Shown: positions 32,162 through 41,233, counted from the stretch's first letter. The stretch is 64,000 nt of DNA from Rhodococcus rhodnii (GCA_000720375.1 JOAA01000006.1:1-64000); one strand, 5' to 3'. Translations and numbers: made by a program. The notes: generated by a model from the sequence alone, not told the origin.

Positions 32162-32262
32162 GGTTTCCGCTAACCCAATGGGTCAAACAGATGACTACGT
32201 CCCGTGGGCGTGGGTATCACCAGCGGTGTAAGGCGCCGCTATCTCCGGGAGGCCCCGGCCTG

Positions 32263-34425
32263 ATGCCCCAGCGTGATTTGAACTGTGATTTGAACCGTGA
32301 CTTGAACCGTGACGACGACTTCAACGACGAGAAAGACCAGCAACTCGAGTCCGTGCGAACGGACGCCGAGCACACCCACTTGACCACGCAGCAAGGTGTC
32401 CGGGTCGATCACACGGACCACTCGCTGACGGTGGGCGCGCGGGGCCCGACACTGCTGGAGGACTTCCACGCCAGGGAGAAGATCACCCACTTCGACCACG
32501 AACGCATCCCAGAGCGGGTCGTACACGCCCGAGGAGCTGGTGCGTACGGGCATTTCCAGCCGTACGACACCTGGTTGGCCGAGTACACCGCGGCGGAGTT
32601 CTTGACCGATCCACAGGTCCGGACTCCGGTCTTCGTCCGGTTCTCCACTGTGGCCGGTTCACGCGGCTCGGCGGACACCGTGCGCGACGTGCGCGGGTTC
32701 GCCACGAAGTTCTACACCCGCCAGGGAAACTACGACCTGGTCGGCAACAACATGCCGGTGTTCTTCATCCAGGACGGCATCAAGTTCCCCGATTTCGTGC
32801 ACGCGGTCAAACCCGAGCCGCACAACGAGATTCCGCAGGCGCAGTCCGCGCACGACACGCTGTGGGACTTCGTGGCGCAGCAGCCGGAGACCATGCACAT
32901 GATCATGTGGCTGATGTCCGACCGCGCCCTGCCGCGCAGCTACCGGATGATGCAGGGGTTCGGCGTGCACACGTTCCGGCTGGTCAGCGCTGGCGGCCGG
33001 GGGACGTTCGTGAAGTTCCACTGGAAGCCGCTGCTCGGCACTCATTCGCTGGTGTGGGACGAGACGCAGAAGATCGCGGGCAAGGACCCGGACTTCAACC
33101 GGCGCGACCTGTGGGAGGCGATCGAGACCGGCGACTTCCCGGAATGGGAACTGGGTGTTCAACTGGTGCCCGAGGACGACGAGCACGGCTTCGACTTCGA
33201 CCTGCTGGACGCCACGAAGATCATCCCCGAGGAGCAGGTCCCGGTCCGGCCGGTCGGCAGGCTGGTGCTCGACCGCAACCCGGACAACTTCTTCGCCGAG
33301 ACCGAACAGGTCGCGTTCCACACCGCGAACATCGTGCCGGGCATCGACTTCAGCAACGACCCGCTGCTGCAGGCCCGCAACTTTTCCTATTTGGACACTC
33401 AGCTGCTGCGGCTCGGCGGCCCGAACTTCGCCCATATCCCGGTGAACCGGCCAGTGGCGCCGGTGCATACCAACCAGCGTGACGGGTTCGCGCAGCACCG
33501 GATCCACCGCGGCCGGACCAGCTACTTCGACAACAGCCTCGGCGGTGGCTGCCCGGCGGTGTCCGGCCGGTTCCCCGAGGTGTTCACGCACTACCAGGAG
33601 AAGGTGGAGGGCGCGAAGATCCGCGAGCGCAGCGACAGCTTCAAGGACTTCTACAGTCAGGCCACCTTGTTCTACAACAGCATGACCCCGCCGGAGAAGG
33701 AGCACATCGTCGCCGCGTTCCGGTTCGAACTCGGCAAGGTCGAGCACGTCGAAATCCGGGCCGCGGTCGTGGATCACCTCAACCGCGTCGACCATGAACT
33801 GGCCACCCAGGTCGCCCAAGGGATCGGCGTCCCGGCGCCGGAACACGAGGTCACGCCCAACCACGGCCGCAGTTCTCCCGCGCTGAGCCAGCTCGTCTCC
33901 GCTGTGGCGTCTGCGAAGACACGCAAGGTGGCCGTACTGGTCGCGGACGGCGTTGACGGCGTCGGAACCCGCCGCCTGGTCTCCGCGCTGAAGGAGGCCG
34001 GCGCGATCCCCGAACTGCTTGCCCCTACAGATGGAATGGTCCGCTGCGCCAACGATGACGACATCAAAGCGGACCGCGCGATCAACACGATGGCCTCGGT
34101 GCTCTACGACGCCGTCGTTGTCCCTTGTGGACCGGACAGCGTGAGCGCGCTCAGCCAGGACGGTTACGCCGTCCACTTCGTGACCGAGGCGTTCAAGCAC
34201 GGCAAGCCTGTCGGTGCCTTCGGAGTCGGGATCAAGTTGCTGCGCGCGGCGAACCTCGGCGAAACGCGACTGGCGACGAGCGAGGACGGCGTGGTGTCCG
34301 AGGTGGGCGTCGTGACCACGCCGAAAGCCGAGAAGTCGATCGACGACCAGTACTTCGAAACGCTCCTCGGCGAGATCGCCAAGCACCGGATCTGGGACCG
34401 GGAGACTGCCGCGATCCCAGCGTGA
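32263..34425 (+). CDS. katE: Large-subunit catalase (clade 2, HPII type)
   Basis: 720 residues: the catalase core with His88 ([13 protein letters not shown]), Asn162 ([11 protein letters not shown]) and the heme-Tyr region ([19 protein letters not shown]), plus the C-terminal flavodoxin/DJ-1-like domain (about 590-715, [16 protein letters not shown]) that marks large catalases. GGGAGG precedes ATG 32263 by 10 nt. The N-terminal tail contains a four-residue repeat ([14 protein letters not shown]). A GGGTAT box lies at 32212-32217 but its -35 is poor. It removes hydrogen peroxide; the tail probably stabilises the tetramer. Confidence 0.95.
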   Translation: MPQRDLNCDLNRDLNRDDDFNDEKDQQLESVRTDAEHTHLTTQQGVRVDHTDHSLTVGARGPTLLEDFHAREKITHFDHERIPERVVHARGAGAYGHFQPYDTWLAEYTAAEFLTDPQVRTPVFVRFSTVAGSRGSADTVRDVRGFATKFYTRQGNYDLVGNNMPVFFIQDGIKFPDFVHAVKPEPHNEIPQAQSAHDTLWDFVAQQPETMHMIMWLMSDRALPRSYRMMQGFGVHTFRLVSAGGRGTFVKFHWKPLLGTHSLVWDETQKIAGKDPDFNRRDLWEAIETGDFPEWELGVQLVPEDDEHGFDFDLLDATKIIPEEQVPVRPVGRLVLDRNPDNFFAETEQVAFHTANIVPGIDFSNDPLLQARNFSYLDTQLLRLGGPNFAHIPVNRPVAPVHTNQRDGFAQHRIHRGRTSYFDNSLGGGCPAVSGRFPEVFTHYQEKVEGAKIRERSDSFKDFYSQATLFYNSMTPPEKEHIVAAFRFELGKVEHVEIRAAVVDHLNRVDHELATQVAQGIGVPAPEHEVTPNHGRSSPALSQLVSAVASAKTRKVAVLVADGVDGVGTRRLVSALKEAGAIPELLAPTDGMVRCANDDDIKADRAINTMASVLYDAVVVPCGPDSVSALSQDGYAVHFVTEAFKHGKPVGAFGVGIKLLRAANLGETRLATSEDGVVSEVGVVTTPKAEKSIDDQYFETLLGEIAKHRIWDRETAAIPA
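32272..32315 (+). repeat. 12-bp tandem repeat within the katE 5' end
   Basis: About 3.5 copies of a GTGATTTGAACC-like 12-mer encode the RDLN/CDLN repeats in the catalase N-terminal tail. In-frame unit length allows slippage without destroying the gene. Confidence 0.7.
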
Positions 34426-34450
34426 TTACCCGCCGCACATTCGGGTAATC
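34424..34450 (+). terminator. Terminator after katE
   Basis: GATTACCC (34424-34431) and GGGTAATC (34443-34450) form a perfect 8-bp stem with an 11-nt loop overlapping the katE stop codon. Confidence 0.6.
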
Positions 34451-34499
34451 GCCGAACACATGTTCAGCGGACAACCGGCCGCGGCACCTGACAGTGGGT

Positions 34500-35441
34500 A
34501 TGACCATGGCGAAGCACGTGAAGAGCCCGACGGACCTGCCCAAGAGCTCGTGGTGGCAGGTGCTGAAACGGACGGTCAAGCAGTTCCAGCGCGACAGCCT
34601 GGACGACTGGGCGGCCGCGCTGACGTACTACAGCGTGTTGTCGCTCTTCCCGGGCATCATCGTGCTGACCTCCTTGCTGGGCCTGCTCGGCCCGGAGTCG
34701 ACGAAGGCGCTCACCGACAACATCCAGCAGATGGCGCCCGGGCCGGCCCGTGACCTCGTGCTCAACGCGGTCGGCGAGCTGAAGAACGCGAACTACCTCG
34801 CCGGACCCTTCGCGATCGTCGGCCTGGCGATCGCGTTATGGACGGCATCGGGGTACATCGGCGCGTTCATCCGGGCGGCCAACGCGATCTACGAGGTCGA
34901 GGAGGGACGGCCGCTGTTCAAGACCATCCCGCTGCGGATGGGCATCACCCTGGCCATCGTCGTTCTGCTCGGCGTCTGCGCCATCGGCGTGGTGCTCACC
35001 GGCGGGTTGGCCGACCGGGTCGGGCAGCTGCTGGGGATCGGCTCGACCGGCGTGCTGATCTGGGACATCGCCAAGTGGCCGGTGATCGCGATCCTGGTCA
35101 GCCTCGCGTTCGCGCTGCTGTACTGGGCCTCCCCGAATGTCCGGCACCCCGGCTTCCGCTGGCTCACGCCGGGCAGCGTGCTCGCCGTGCTGGTCTGGGT
35201 GCTGGCCTCGGTCGGTTTCAGCGTGTACGTGGCGAACTTCGGCTCGTACAACAAGACCTACGGTTCCCTCGCCGGCATCGTGGTCTTCCTGGTCTGGCTG
35301 TGGTTGTCCAACCTCGCCGTGCTGCTCGGCGCCGAACTCGACGCCGAACTGGCCCGCGGCAAGCAGATCGAGCAAGGACACCCGGAGGACGAAGAACCGT
35401 TCCTGCCGCCGCGTGACACCCGGGCCATGGACGACACGTAG
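34500..35441 (+). CDS. YihY/BrkB-family inner-membrane protein
   Basis: 313 residues with six predicted transmembrane segments and the family hallmarks DDWAAALTYYSVLSLFPG near the N-terminus, LWTASGYIGAFIRAANAIY, and FGSYNKTYGSLAGIVVFLVW before the last helix. Its transport role is not established; the family was once annotated ribonuclease BN in error. ATG 34500 and 34506 and GTG 34494 are close alternatives with no strong ribosome site. It is followed 33 bp later by the aldehyde-oxidoreductase operon, which has its own promoter. Confidence 0.9.
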   Translation: MTMAKHVKSPTDLPKSSWWQVLKRTVKQFQRDSLDDWAAALTYYSVLSLFPGIIVLTSLLGLLGPESTKALTDNIQQMAPGPARDLVLNAVGELKNANYLAGPFAIVGLAIALWTASGYIGAFIRAANAIYEVEEGRPLFKTIPLRMGITLAIVVLLGVCAIGVVLTGGLADRVGQLLGIGSTGVLIWDIAKWPVIAILVSLAFALLYWASPNVRHPGFRWLTPGSVLAVLVWVLASVGFSVYVANFGSYNKTYGSLAGIVVFLVWLWLSNLAVLLGAELDAELARGKQIEQGHPEDEEPFLPPRDTRAMDDT

Positions 35442-35464
35442 TTTGCCGACCATCAGCACGGGTA
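35441..35464 (+). promoter_or_regulatory. SigB/SigF-like promoter of the aldehyde oxidoreductase operon
   Basis: GTTT (35441-35444, overlapping the end of the YihY stop codon TAG), 15-nt spacer, GGGTA (35460-35464). ATG 35475 lies 10 nt further on, implying a leaderless mRNA for the three-gene operon. Confidence 0.7.
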
Positions 35465-35474
35465 GCCGGGTGCA

Positions 35475-35984
35475 ATGACGGAGATCAGCCTGCGCGCAAA
35501 CGGTCAACCGCATCGAATCACCGTCGACACACGAGCCACGCTGCTGGACACGCTGCGTGAACAGCTCGGTGACAACAGCCCGAAAAAGGGCTGTGACCAT
35601 GGCCAATGCGGTGCCTGTACGGTCCTTTTGGGAGGTCGTCGGGTGCTCAGCTGCCTGACTCTGGCGGTCAGTTGCGACGGCGCGGAGGTCACCACTGCCG
35701 CCGGGCTGGCCGTCGACGGACAGCCGCATCCCGTGCAACAGGCCTTCCTGGACCACGACGCCTTCCAGTGCGGCTATTGCACGCCCGGCCAGATCTGCTC
35801 GGCGATCGGCATGCTGGACGAGTTCGGCAACGGCTGGCCGAGCCACGTCTCACCGGATCTCACCGCGAACCCTGAGCTGACCGACATGGAACTGGCTGAA
35901 CGCATGAGCGGCAATCTCTGCCGGTGCGGGGCGTACGCCAACATCGTCCCCGCTCTGCGGCAAGCGGCTGGTGAGGCCCCATGA
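35475..35984 (+). CDS. Aldehyde/xanthine oxidoreductase 2Fe-2S subunit (PaoA-like)
   Basis: 169 residues with both [2Fe-2S] sites: Cys40, 45, 48 and 60 (KKGCDHGQCGACTV), and Cys99, 102, 149 and 151 (QCGYCTPGQ, NLCRCGAYANI). It passes electrons from the Mo centre to FAD. Unlike E. coli PaoA it has no Tat signal, so the complex is probably cytoplasmic. No ribosome site is seen and the start sits 10 nt after the promoter box, so translation is likely leaderless. The stop overlaps the next start (ATGA). Confidence 0.93.
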   Translation: MTEISLRANGQPHRITVDTRATLLDTLREQLGDNSPKKGCDHGQCGACTVLLGGRRVLSCLTLAVSCDGAEVTTAAGLAVDGQPHPVQQAFLDHDAFQCGYCTPGQICSAIGMLDEFGNGWPSHVSPDLTANPELTDMELAERMSGNLCRCGAYANIVPALRQAAGEAP

Positions 35985-36967
35985 AACCGTTCGACTACCG
36001 ACCCGCCACGGACGTGACCACCGCGGTGCGTGACGTGTCCGCCCGCCCTGGCGCGACGTTCGTGGCCGGCGGCACCAACCTGGTCGACCACCTCAAGCTG
36101 GGTGTCATCCAGCCTGATCTGCTGGTCGACATCACCTCTGTGACATCCACCCGGATTGAAGACCGCGACGGCGGTCTCTGGATCGGTGCCGGTGTCCGTA
36201 ACAGCGATCTGGCTGCTGACCAGCGAGTCCGGGAACGCTATCCGATGCTTGCCCAAGCGCTGCTCGCCGGTGCGTCCGGTCAGCTGCGCAACATGGCGAC
36301 CACGGGCGGAAACCCGCTGCAGCGGACTCGGTGCGTGTACTTCCAAGACGTCACCACACCGTGCAACAAACGCGCGCCAGGATCTGGCTGCTCCGCCATC
36401 GGCGGCTACACCCGGTACCACGCCATCCTTGGCGCTTCGGAACATTGCGTGGCAACACATCCGTCCGACATGGCGGTGGCACTGTCCGCATTGGACGCTA
36501 AGGTCCACGTGCTCACAGCCGAGGGCGAGAGCTCGTTCCCGTTCGTCGACTTGCACCGGCTGCCCGCCGAGGCCCCTGACAAGGACACGAGACTGCGGCA
36601 CGGCGACCTGATCACGGCGATCGAATTGCCGCCCTCTCCCCTGGCTCGCCGCTCGCGCTATCGCAAGGTTCGCGACCGGGCGTCGTACGCGTTCGCCCTG
36701 GTCTCCGTTGCGGCCGCACTGGACGTGGCCGACGGCGTCGTTCGCGATGTCCGCATCGCGTTGGGCGGCGTGGCACACAAGCCTTGGCGCGCCTACAAAG
36801 CAGAGCAAGTATTGCGCGGACAGCCCGCCGAGGTCACCAGCTATCAGCAAGCGGCCGAAGCGGAACTGGCCGACGCGCAAGCACTCGACGGACTCGACGG
36901 CGGCAACGGCTTCAAGATCCCACTGATCACTCGTACCCTTGTCGCGGTGTTGCGGGAGCTGTCATGA
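35981..36967 (+). CDS. Aldehyde oxidoreductase FAD subunit with 4Fe-4S motif (PaoB-like)
   Basis: 328 residues of the CO-dehydrogenase-flavoprotein fold. The FAD loops are AGGTNLVDHLKLG and ASGQLRNMATTGGNPLQRT. The latter leads into the Cys set of PaoB/4-hydroxybenzoyl-CoA-type subunits that bind an extra [4Fe-4S] (TRCVYF, TPCNKRAPGSGC). The GGVAHKPWR C-terminal motif is also PaoB-like. It accepts electrons from the 2Fe-2S subunit. Overlaps of 4 nt on both sides show translational coupling. Confidence 0.92.
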   Translation: MKPFDYRPATDVTTAVRDVSARPGATFVAGGTNLVDHLKLGVIQPDLLVDITSVTSTRIEDRDGGLWIGAGVRNSDLAADQRVRERYPMLAQALLAGASGQLRNMATTGGNPLQRTRCVYFQDVTTPCNKRAPGSGCSAIGGYTRYHAILGASEHCVATHPSDMAVALSALDAKVHVLTAEGESSFPFVDLHRLPAEAPDKDTRLRHGDLITAIELPPSPLARRSRYRKVRDRASYAFALVSVAAALDVADGVVRDVRIALGGVAHKPWRAYKAEQVLRGQPAEVTSYQQAAEAELADAQALDGLDGGNGFKIPLITRTLVAVLRELS

Positions 36968-39045
36968 CAGATTTGCTACAGCCCAAGGCAATCGGCCAGG
37001 ACCGGGTCCGCAGGGACGGCCTTGACAAGGTTTCCGGCAAGGCGAGGTACGCCAACGAAGCGCCCATCGGGAACCCGGCGTACTGCCATCTGGTCCAGGC
37101 CGAGATCGCGCGCGGCGCAGTGACCACCATTGACGTCACGGGCGCCGAGGCGATGCCCGGAGTTCTCGCCGTACTCACGCATGGAAACGGTGAACGGCTT
37201 TCCTCCACTGAGGACAAGGAACTCGCCGTGCTGCAAACCGGTGACATCGGGTTTCGCGGGCAGATCATCGGTGTGGTGACAGCCGAGTCGCCGGAGGCCG
37301 CCCGCCAGGCCGCGGACCTCGTGCGCGTCGAGTACTCCCAGCAACCCCACGACGTTTCGCTCTCCGCCGATCGGGGTGACCTCTACAAACCGGACAAGGT
37401 CAACCCGAGCTTCGACACGGACACCAGCACTGGCGATGTCGACGCGGCCATGGATTCGGCTGAGGCAACCGTGACCGCGACGTACACCACCGCGATGTAC
37501 CACAACAACCCCATGGAACCGCATGCCACTACAGCGCTGTGGAGCGACGGGGATCTGATCGTCTGGGACTCCACGCAAGGTGTGCACGCGGTGCGATCGA
37601 CGCTGGCGAAGGTGTTCGGCCTGCACAAGGAGCAGGTCCGGGTCGTCTGCCCGTACGTCGGCGGCGGCTTCGGTTCCAAGGGCATGCCACACGCGCACGT
37701 CGTGGCGGCCGCGATGGCGGCCCGTGCACTGCCGGGCCGACCGGTCAAACTTGCCCTTACGCGGCAACAGATGTTCAGTCTCGTCGGCTACCGCACGCCC
37801 ACCATCCAGCGGGTCAGGCTGGCCGCTGATCGGGCAGGCCGGCTGTCGGCGATCGCACTCGACGTGGTCGAGCAGACGTCCCGGATCAAGGAGTTCGCCG
37901 AACAGACCGCCGTGGCGACCAGAATGATGTACGCGGCGCCGAATCGGGCCACCTCACACCGGCTGGCGGCGCTGGATGTGCCGGTCCCGTCGTGGATGCG
38001 GGCCCCTGGCGAATGTCCTGGCATGTTCGGCCCCGAGGTGGCCTTGGACGAACTCGCCGAGCAACTCGGCATCGACCCCGTCGAACTGCGGATCCGCAAC
38101 GAACCCGAGCGTGATCCGGAGACCGGGAATCCGTTCTCCAGCCGCAACCTGGTGGCCTGCCTGCGGGACGGCGCCGAGCGGTTCGGGTGGGCAGGCCGTG
38201 ATCCCCGGCCAGGAGCCCGGCGGGACGGCGAGTGGCTCGTCGGCACCGGCGTGGCGTCCTCTGTGTACCCGACTTACCGGATGCCGCAGTCGGAAGCCAC
38301 GATTCGCTTCGAGAACGGCCGCTACGTGGCCGAAATCGGCGCGGCCGACCTGGGCACCGGTACCTGGACCACGCTCCCGCAGATCGCCGCCGACGCCCTC
38401 GGCGTACCGCTTGACCAGGTCGACGTCCGCATCGGGGACACTGACTACCCGATCGCGTCCGTCGCAGGTGGATCGTCAGGCACCAGCACATGGGGTTCGG
38501 CCATTGTCGAAGCGGCCAACGCCTTCCGTGACAAGTACGGCTCGGATCCGGAAGACGGCGAGGAGGCACAAGGACAAGTGCCGGAGTACCAAGCCAAGAA
38601 GCGATACGCGCTCTACGCGTTCGGTGCCCAGTTCGCCGAAGTCCGCGTACACGCCGACACTGGCGAGATCCGTGTTCCCCGGTTGCTTGGTGTCTTCGCG
38701 GCCGGCCGGATCGTCAACCCGAGGACGGCCCGCTCGCAGTTCATCGGCGGAATGACCATGGGAATGTCCATGGCTCTGTACGAGAACAGCGTGCTCGACC
38801 CCCGGACTGGGCACGTGGTCAACCACGACTTCGCCGAGTACCACATCGCCACGTGCGCCGATGCCGCGAACGTCGAGGCGTACTGGGTGGACGAACACGA
38901 CCCGTACGTCAATCCCATGGGCAGCAAGGGAATCGGCGAGATCGGCATCGTCGGCACGGCCGCGGCGATCGCCAACGCAGCGCATCACGCCACCGGCGTA
39001 CGCGTTCGGGATCTCCCGGTGACGCTGGACAAACTGCTGTCTTAG
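36964..39045 (+). CDS. Aldehyde oxidoreductase molybdenum subunit (PaoC-like)
   Basis: 693 residues of the xanthine-oxidase family large subunit: GGGFGSKG and MRAPGECPGMF Moco-binding segments, GGSSGTSTWG, and the C-terminal catalytic Glu in KGIGEIGIVG. PaoC-like enzymes oxidise a wide range of aldehydes, which fits a detoxifying stress role. A dedicated maturation chaperone (XdhC/PaoD-like) is not seen next to it. The stop overlaps the convergent DUF3618 gene by 4 bp. Confidence 0.93.
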   Translation: MTDLLQPKAIGQDRVRRDGLDKVSGKARYANEAPIGNPAYCHLVQAEIARGAVTTIDVTGAEAMPGVLAVLTHGNGERLSSTEDKELAVLQTGDIGFRGQIIGVVTAESPEAARQAADLVRVEYSQQPHDVSLSADRGDLYKPDKVNPSFDTDTSTGDVDAAMDSAEATVTATYTTAMYHNNPMEPHATTALWSDGDLIVWDSTQGVHAVRSTLAKVFGLHKEQVRVVCPYVGGGFGSKGMPHAHVVAAAMAARALPGRPVKLALTRQQMFSLVGYRTPTIQRVRLAADRAGRLSAIALDVVEQTSRIKEFAEQTAVATRMMYAAPNRATSHRLAALDVPVPSWMRAPGECPGMFGPEVALDELAEQLGIDPVELRIRNEPERDPETGNPFSSRNLVACLRDGAERFGWAGRDPRPGARRDGEWLVGTGVASSVYPTYRMPQSEATIRFENGRYVAEIGAADLGTGTWTTLPQIAADALGVPLDQVDVRIGDTDYPIASVAGGSSGTSTWGSAIVEAANAFRDKYGSDPEDGEEAQGQVPEYQAKKRYALYAFGAQFAEVRVHADTGEIRVPRLLGVFAAGRIVNPRTARSQFIGGMTMGMSMALYENSVLDPRTGHVVNHDFAEYHIATCADAANVEAYWVDEHDPYVNPMGSKGIGEIGIVGTAAAIANAAHHATGVRVRDLPVTLDKLLS

Positions 39046-39341
39046 CCGAACAGCCGGAGGCTCAAGCGGATGCCCACCGCGAGCGCGACTATCACGGCAA
39101 GCACACGGAACGGGTGGTTACGCATGGCGTAGGCGTACTGCCGGAACCTCATGGCAGCCGACGGGGAAACCTTGTCCGCGATCTTCGTGGACGCGCGGTC
39201 GATCGAACCACCGACGGCCTCGTTGGCCCGGCTTTTCACGTCGAGCTTGTGCACCAACGCGGTCAGCGTCTCGGTGATCTCTTCCCTGGTGGCGTCCCGG
39301 TCGATCCGTGCCTGCTCGGCGTTGCTCGGAAAGCCTTTCAT
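39042..39341 (-). CDS. DUF3618 membrane-associated protein
   Basis: 99 residues: a helical N-terminal half with RIDRDATREEITETLTALVH (the DUF3618 signature), an amphipathic middle, and one C-terminal transmembrane helix (NHPFRVLAVIVALAVGIRL). It overlaps the upstream holin-like gene by ATGA. This pair is common in actinobacterial stress loci and may act in envelope integrity. Function unproven. Confidence 0.85.
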   Translation of the reverse strand: MKGFPSNAEQARIDRDATREEITETLTALVHKLDVKSRANEAVGGSIDRASTKIADKVSPSAAMRFRQYAYAMRNHPFRVLAVIVALAVGIRLSLRLFG

Positions 39342-39751
39342 GACCGCACTCCCTGCTGGATGGCGTGGACGTCGTCGCGGATTCCCTCGATGGCTTCCTC
39401 AGGCACGGGCGGTGTGGCCTGGCTGATCTGACGGCGTCCGATCAACGCGGCGATGCCCGCGACGACGACCAGCACTCCGCCGACCAACACCGCCGACAGC
39501 CACGCGGGCATGACGAGCGCCAGCGCCAACACCGCGGCCGCGATCAACGTCATCACGCCAAGCATCCCGAACAGACCGGCCGCGCCGAACAACCCGGCGC
39601 CACGGCCCATCTTCTTGCCCTTGTGCCGCAACTCGAAGACAGCCAGCCGGATCTCGTCGCGAACCAGCCGTTTCAGCTCGTCGGCAAGGTCGGTCACGAG
39701 CTCGCCGACCGACTTGTCGGCGGCTGGCTTCTTGTTCACTTCTTCGATCAC
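39338..39751 (-). CDS. Phage-holin-superfamily (PF07332/DUF1469-like) membrane protein
   Basis: 137 residues. The N-terminal amphipathic helix contains LVTDLADELKRLVRDEI, followed by two transmembrane helices (AAGLFGMLGVMTLIAAAVL and LSAVLVGGVLVVVAGIAALI) and a polar tail. It is the first gene of a two-gene operon with the DUF3618 protein. GGAGG precedes the ATG. A minus-strand GGGTAT (39786-39781) lies 30 bp upstream, but the matching -35 is poor. Despite the name, there is no lysis cassette around it. Confidence 0.85.
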   Translation of the reverse strand: MIEEVNKKPAADKSVGELVTDLADELKRLVRDEIRLAVFELRHKGKKMGRGAGLFGAAGLFGMLGVMTLIAAAVLALALVMPAWLSAVLVGGVLVVVAGIAALIGRRQISQATPPVPEEAIEGIRDDVHAIQQGVRS

Positions 39752-39800
39752 GACACACCTCCCTGATGGGTACGACTCGGATACCCAGCCGTGCCGTCGC

Positions 39801-40775
39801 TCACGCGTGCGCGGGCGTGCGGTCCGGGATCTGCGGGCGCACCTGGTGCTGCCAGAAGTCGAAGAAGGCCTCCTGGTCCGGCCCGATCTGCTGGATGTAG
39901 ACCTCGTCGTACCCGGCGTCGACGTAACCCTGCACCGCCGTGACGTACGGCTCGGGGTCCGGCCCGCACGGCAGCGCGTCAGCCACCATCTCGGGCTTCA
40001 CCAGCTGTGCGGCCTGCTCGAAATGCCGGGGTGTGGGCAGTATTTGGGCCAGTTCACCGGGCAGTTGTTCGTTGGGCCAGATGCGGTGTGCGGTCGCCAC
40101 GGCCTGTTCCTCGGTCGGTGCGTGGCAGACCTTCATGCCCGACTGTGCGGGCAGGTCGACACCGGCGGCGGCGCGGAACGTCTGGAGCAGGTCGGCGTCC
40201 GGCATGACACACATGAAGCCGTCCCCGATCCGGCCGGCCAGCCGCGCGGCCTTGGGGCCGAAGCCGGAGACGTAGATGGGCGGTGGCTTCTCGGGAAGCG
40301 TGTAGATCCGGGCGTTTTCCACGGTGTAGTGCTTGCCGTGATGCGTGACCTCGTCCCCGCGGTGCAAGGCGCGGATCACCTCGACGGCTTCCTCCAGCTT
40401 CGCCAGGCGCACGCCCGCAGACGGCCAATGGTCGCCCAGGATGTGCTCGTTGAGCGCCTCACCGCTGCCCACACCGAGCACGAATCGCCCTTCCAGCTGC
40501 ACGGCGGCGGTGGCCGCTGCCTGCGCGATCACGGCTGGGTGAATCCGGAACGTCGGACACGTCACCGCTGTGGTGATCGGAAGCGTGGTCGTTTCCGACA
40601 ACGCGCCGATCACCGACCACACGAACGGGCTATGCCCCTGTTCGCCGTTCCACGGATGGAAGTGGTCGGAGATCCACAGCCGCTCGAACCCGGCCGCTTC
40701 GGCCATTTTCGCCTGCCGCACCAGCTCGCGGGGCCCGAACTCCTCGCAGGACAGGAAGTATCCAAAGCTCACCAT
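39801..40775 (-). CDS. F420-dependent LLM-class oxidoreductase (TIGR03557/G6PDH-like)
   Basis: 324 residues of the luciferase-like TIM barrel. MVSFGYFLSCEEFGPREL, the WISDHFHPWNGEQGHSPFVW segment with the F420-contacting His and Trp, and RFVLGVGSGEALNEHILG are typical of the TIGR03557 F420-dependent group related to Fgd. The sugar-phosphate Lys of true Fgd cannot be confirmed, so the substrate is open. The ATG lies 10 nt after a GGGTAA box, again suggesting a leaderless stress transcript. Confidence 0.9.
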   Translation of the reverse strand: MVSFGYFLSCEEFGPRELVRQAKMAEAAGFERLWISDHFHPWNGEQGHSPFVWSVIGALSETTTLPITTAVTCPTFRIHPAVIAQAAATAAVQLEGRFVLGVGSGEALNEHILGDHWPSAGVRLAKLEEAVEVIRALHRGDEVTHHGKHYTVENARIYTLPEKPPPIYVSGFGPKAARLAGRIGDGFMCVMPDADLLQTFRAAAGVDLPAQSGMKVCHAPTEEQAVATAHRIWPNEQLPGELAQILPTPRHFEQAAQLVKPEMVADALPCGPDPEPYVTAVQGYVDAGYDEVYIQQIGPDQEAFFDFWQHQVRPQIPDRTPAHA

Positions 40776-40784
40776 GCAACGCGG

Positions 40785-40809
40785 TTACCCACCGGAACGG
40801 CACCGACAC
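40785..40809 (-). promoter_or_regulatory. SigB/SigF-like promoter of the F420 oxidoreductase
   Basis: Minus strand GTGT (40809-40806), 15-nt spacer, GGGTAA (40790-40785); three of four -35 bases match. Start codon 10 nt after GGGTA. Confidence 0.5.
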
Positions 40810-40813
40810 GGGT

Positions 40814-41149
40814 TCATGCCGACTTCAGCGGATCGTGGCCGAGCGACATCAGCCGCCGTCGCCAGTTCGCCTGTCCCTGCGTCGGCTCAAGATCTTCCCG
40901 CCGCTCCGCGTGCACCCGATCCACCACCGACCGCATGACCTGTGCGTCGTGTTCGTCCATGTCGGTCCGGCGTTTGCGCAGGATCGCCAGAACCTGTTGC
41001 CCGGTGGGTGTCCCCGCCTGGTCCGGCAGTGCTTCCGTGTCAGGACCGGCTGACCGCGTACGCAGCCAGTCGCTCAGTTCCCGGGAGGACATGTTGACCA
41101 CCCGGTGGAACTCGTTCCACAGCTCGTCGTCGACGCGTGACTCAGCCAT
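40814..41149 (-). CDS. DUF3140 protein
   Basis: 111 residues from ATG 41149, which has GGGAGG 7 nt upstream; an in-frame start at 41191 would run through the promoter. The signature is DDELWNEFHRVVNMSSRELSDWL at the N-terminus (RVDDELW, RVVNMSSREL) and an RRRLMSLGHDP-like C-terminal end. Small, hydrophilic and helical; the family is found widely in actinobacteria and has no assigned role. It is divergent from the LigD-polymerase operon and both have stress-type promoters. Confidence 0.82.
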   Translation of the reverse strand: MAESRVDDELWNEFHRVVNMSSRELSDWLRTRSAGPDTEALPDQAGTPTGQQVLAILRKRRTDMDEHDAQVMRSVVDRVHAERREDLEPTQGQANWRRRLMSLGHDPLKSA

Positions 41150-41175
41150 CGTCCACCTCCCTGGTCTCCGGCCGG

Positions 41176-41199
41176 GTACCCACTCGGGCACCGGCGAAC
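41176..41199 (-). promoter_or_regulatory. SigB/SigF-like promoter of the DUF3140 gene
   Basis: Minus strand GTTC (41199-41196), 14-nt spacer, GGGTAC (41181-41176). It lies only 10 bp from the outward-facing LigD promoter, a back-to-back pair. Confidence 0.5.
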
Positions 41200-41208
41200 C
41201 CTCGGCCG

Positions 41209-41233
41209 GTTTGCTGCCCGGACAGCCCGGGTA
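41209..41233 (+). promoter_or_regulatory. SigB/SigF-like promoter of the LigD-polymerase operon
   Basis: GTTT (41209-41212), 16-nt spacer, GGGTA (41229-41233). Exact consensus; leader of about 30 nt to ATG 41272. Confidence 0.65.

Noticed and set aside
32163..32217. Stress promoters upstream of katE (GTTT at 32163, GGGTAT at 32212)
   Set aside because: GTTT is followed by GGGTCA after only 13 nt, and GGGTAT has GACT at the -35 position; suggestive for a catalase but below the standard used for the other sites.
34496..34501. GGGTAT as a stress promoter for the YihY gene
   Set aside because: It overlaps the start codon and the bases 15-16 nt upstream (GGCC) do not match GTTT.
39042..39751. 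Holin/lysis cassette
   Set aside because: The holin-superfamily name comes from fold only. The partner is DUF3618, there is no endolysin, and the pair is common in actinobacterial chromosomes.
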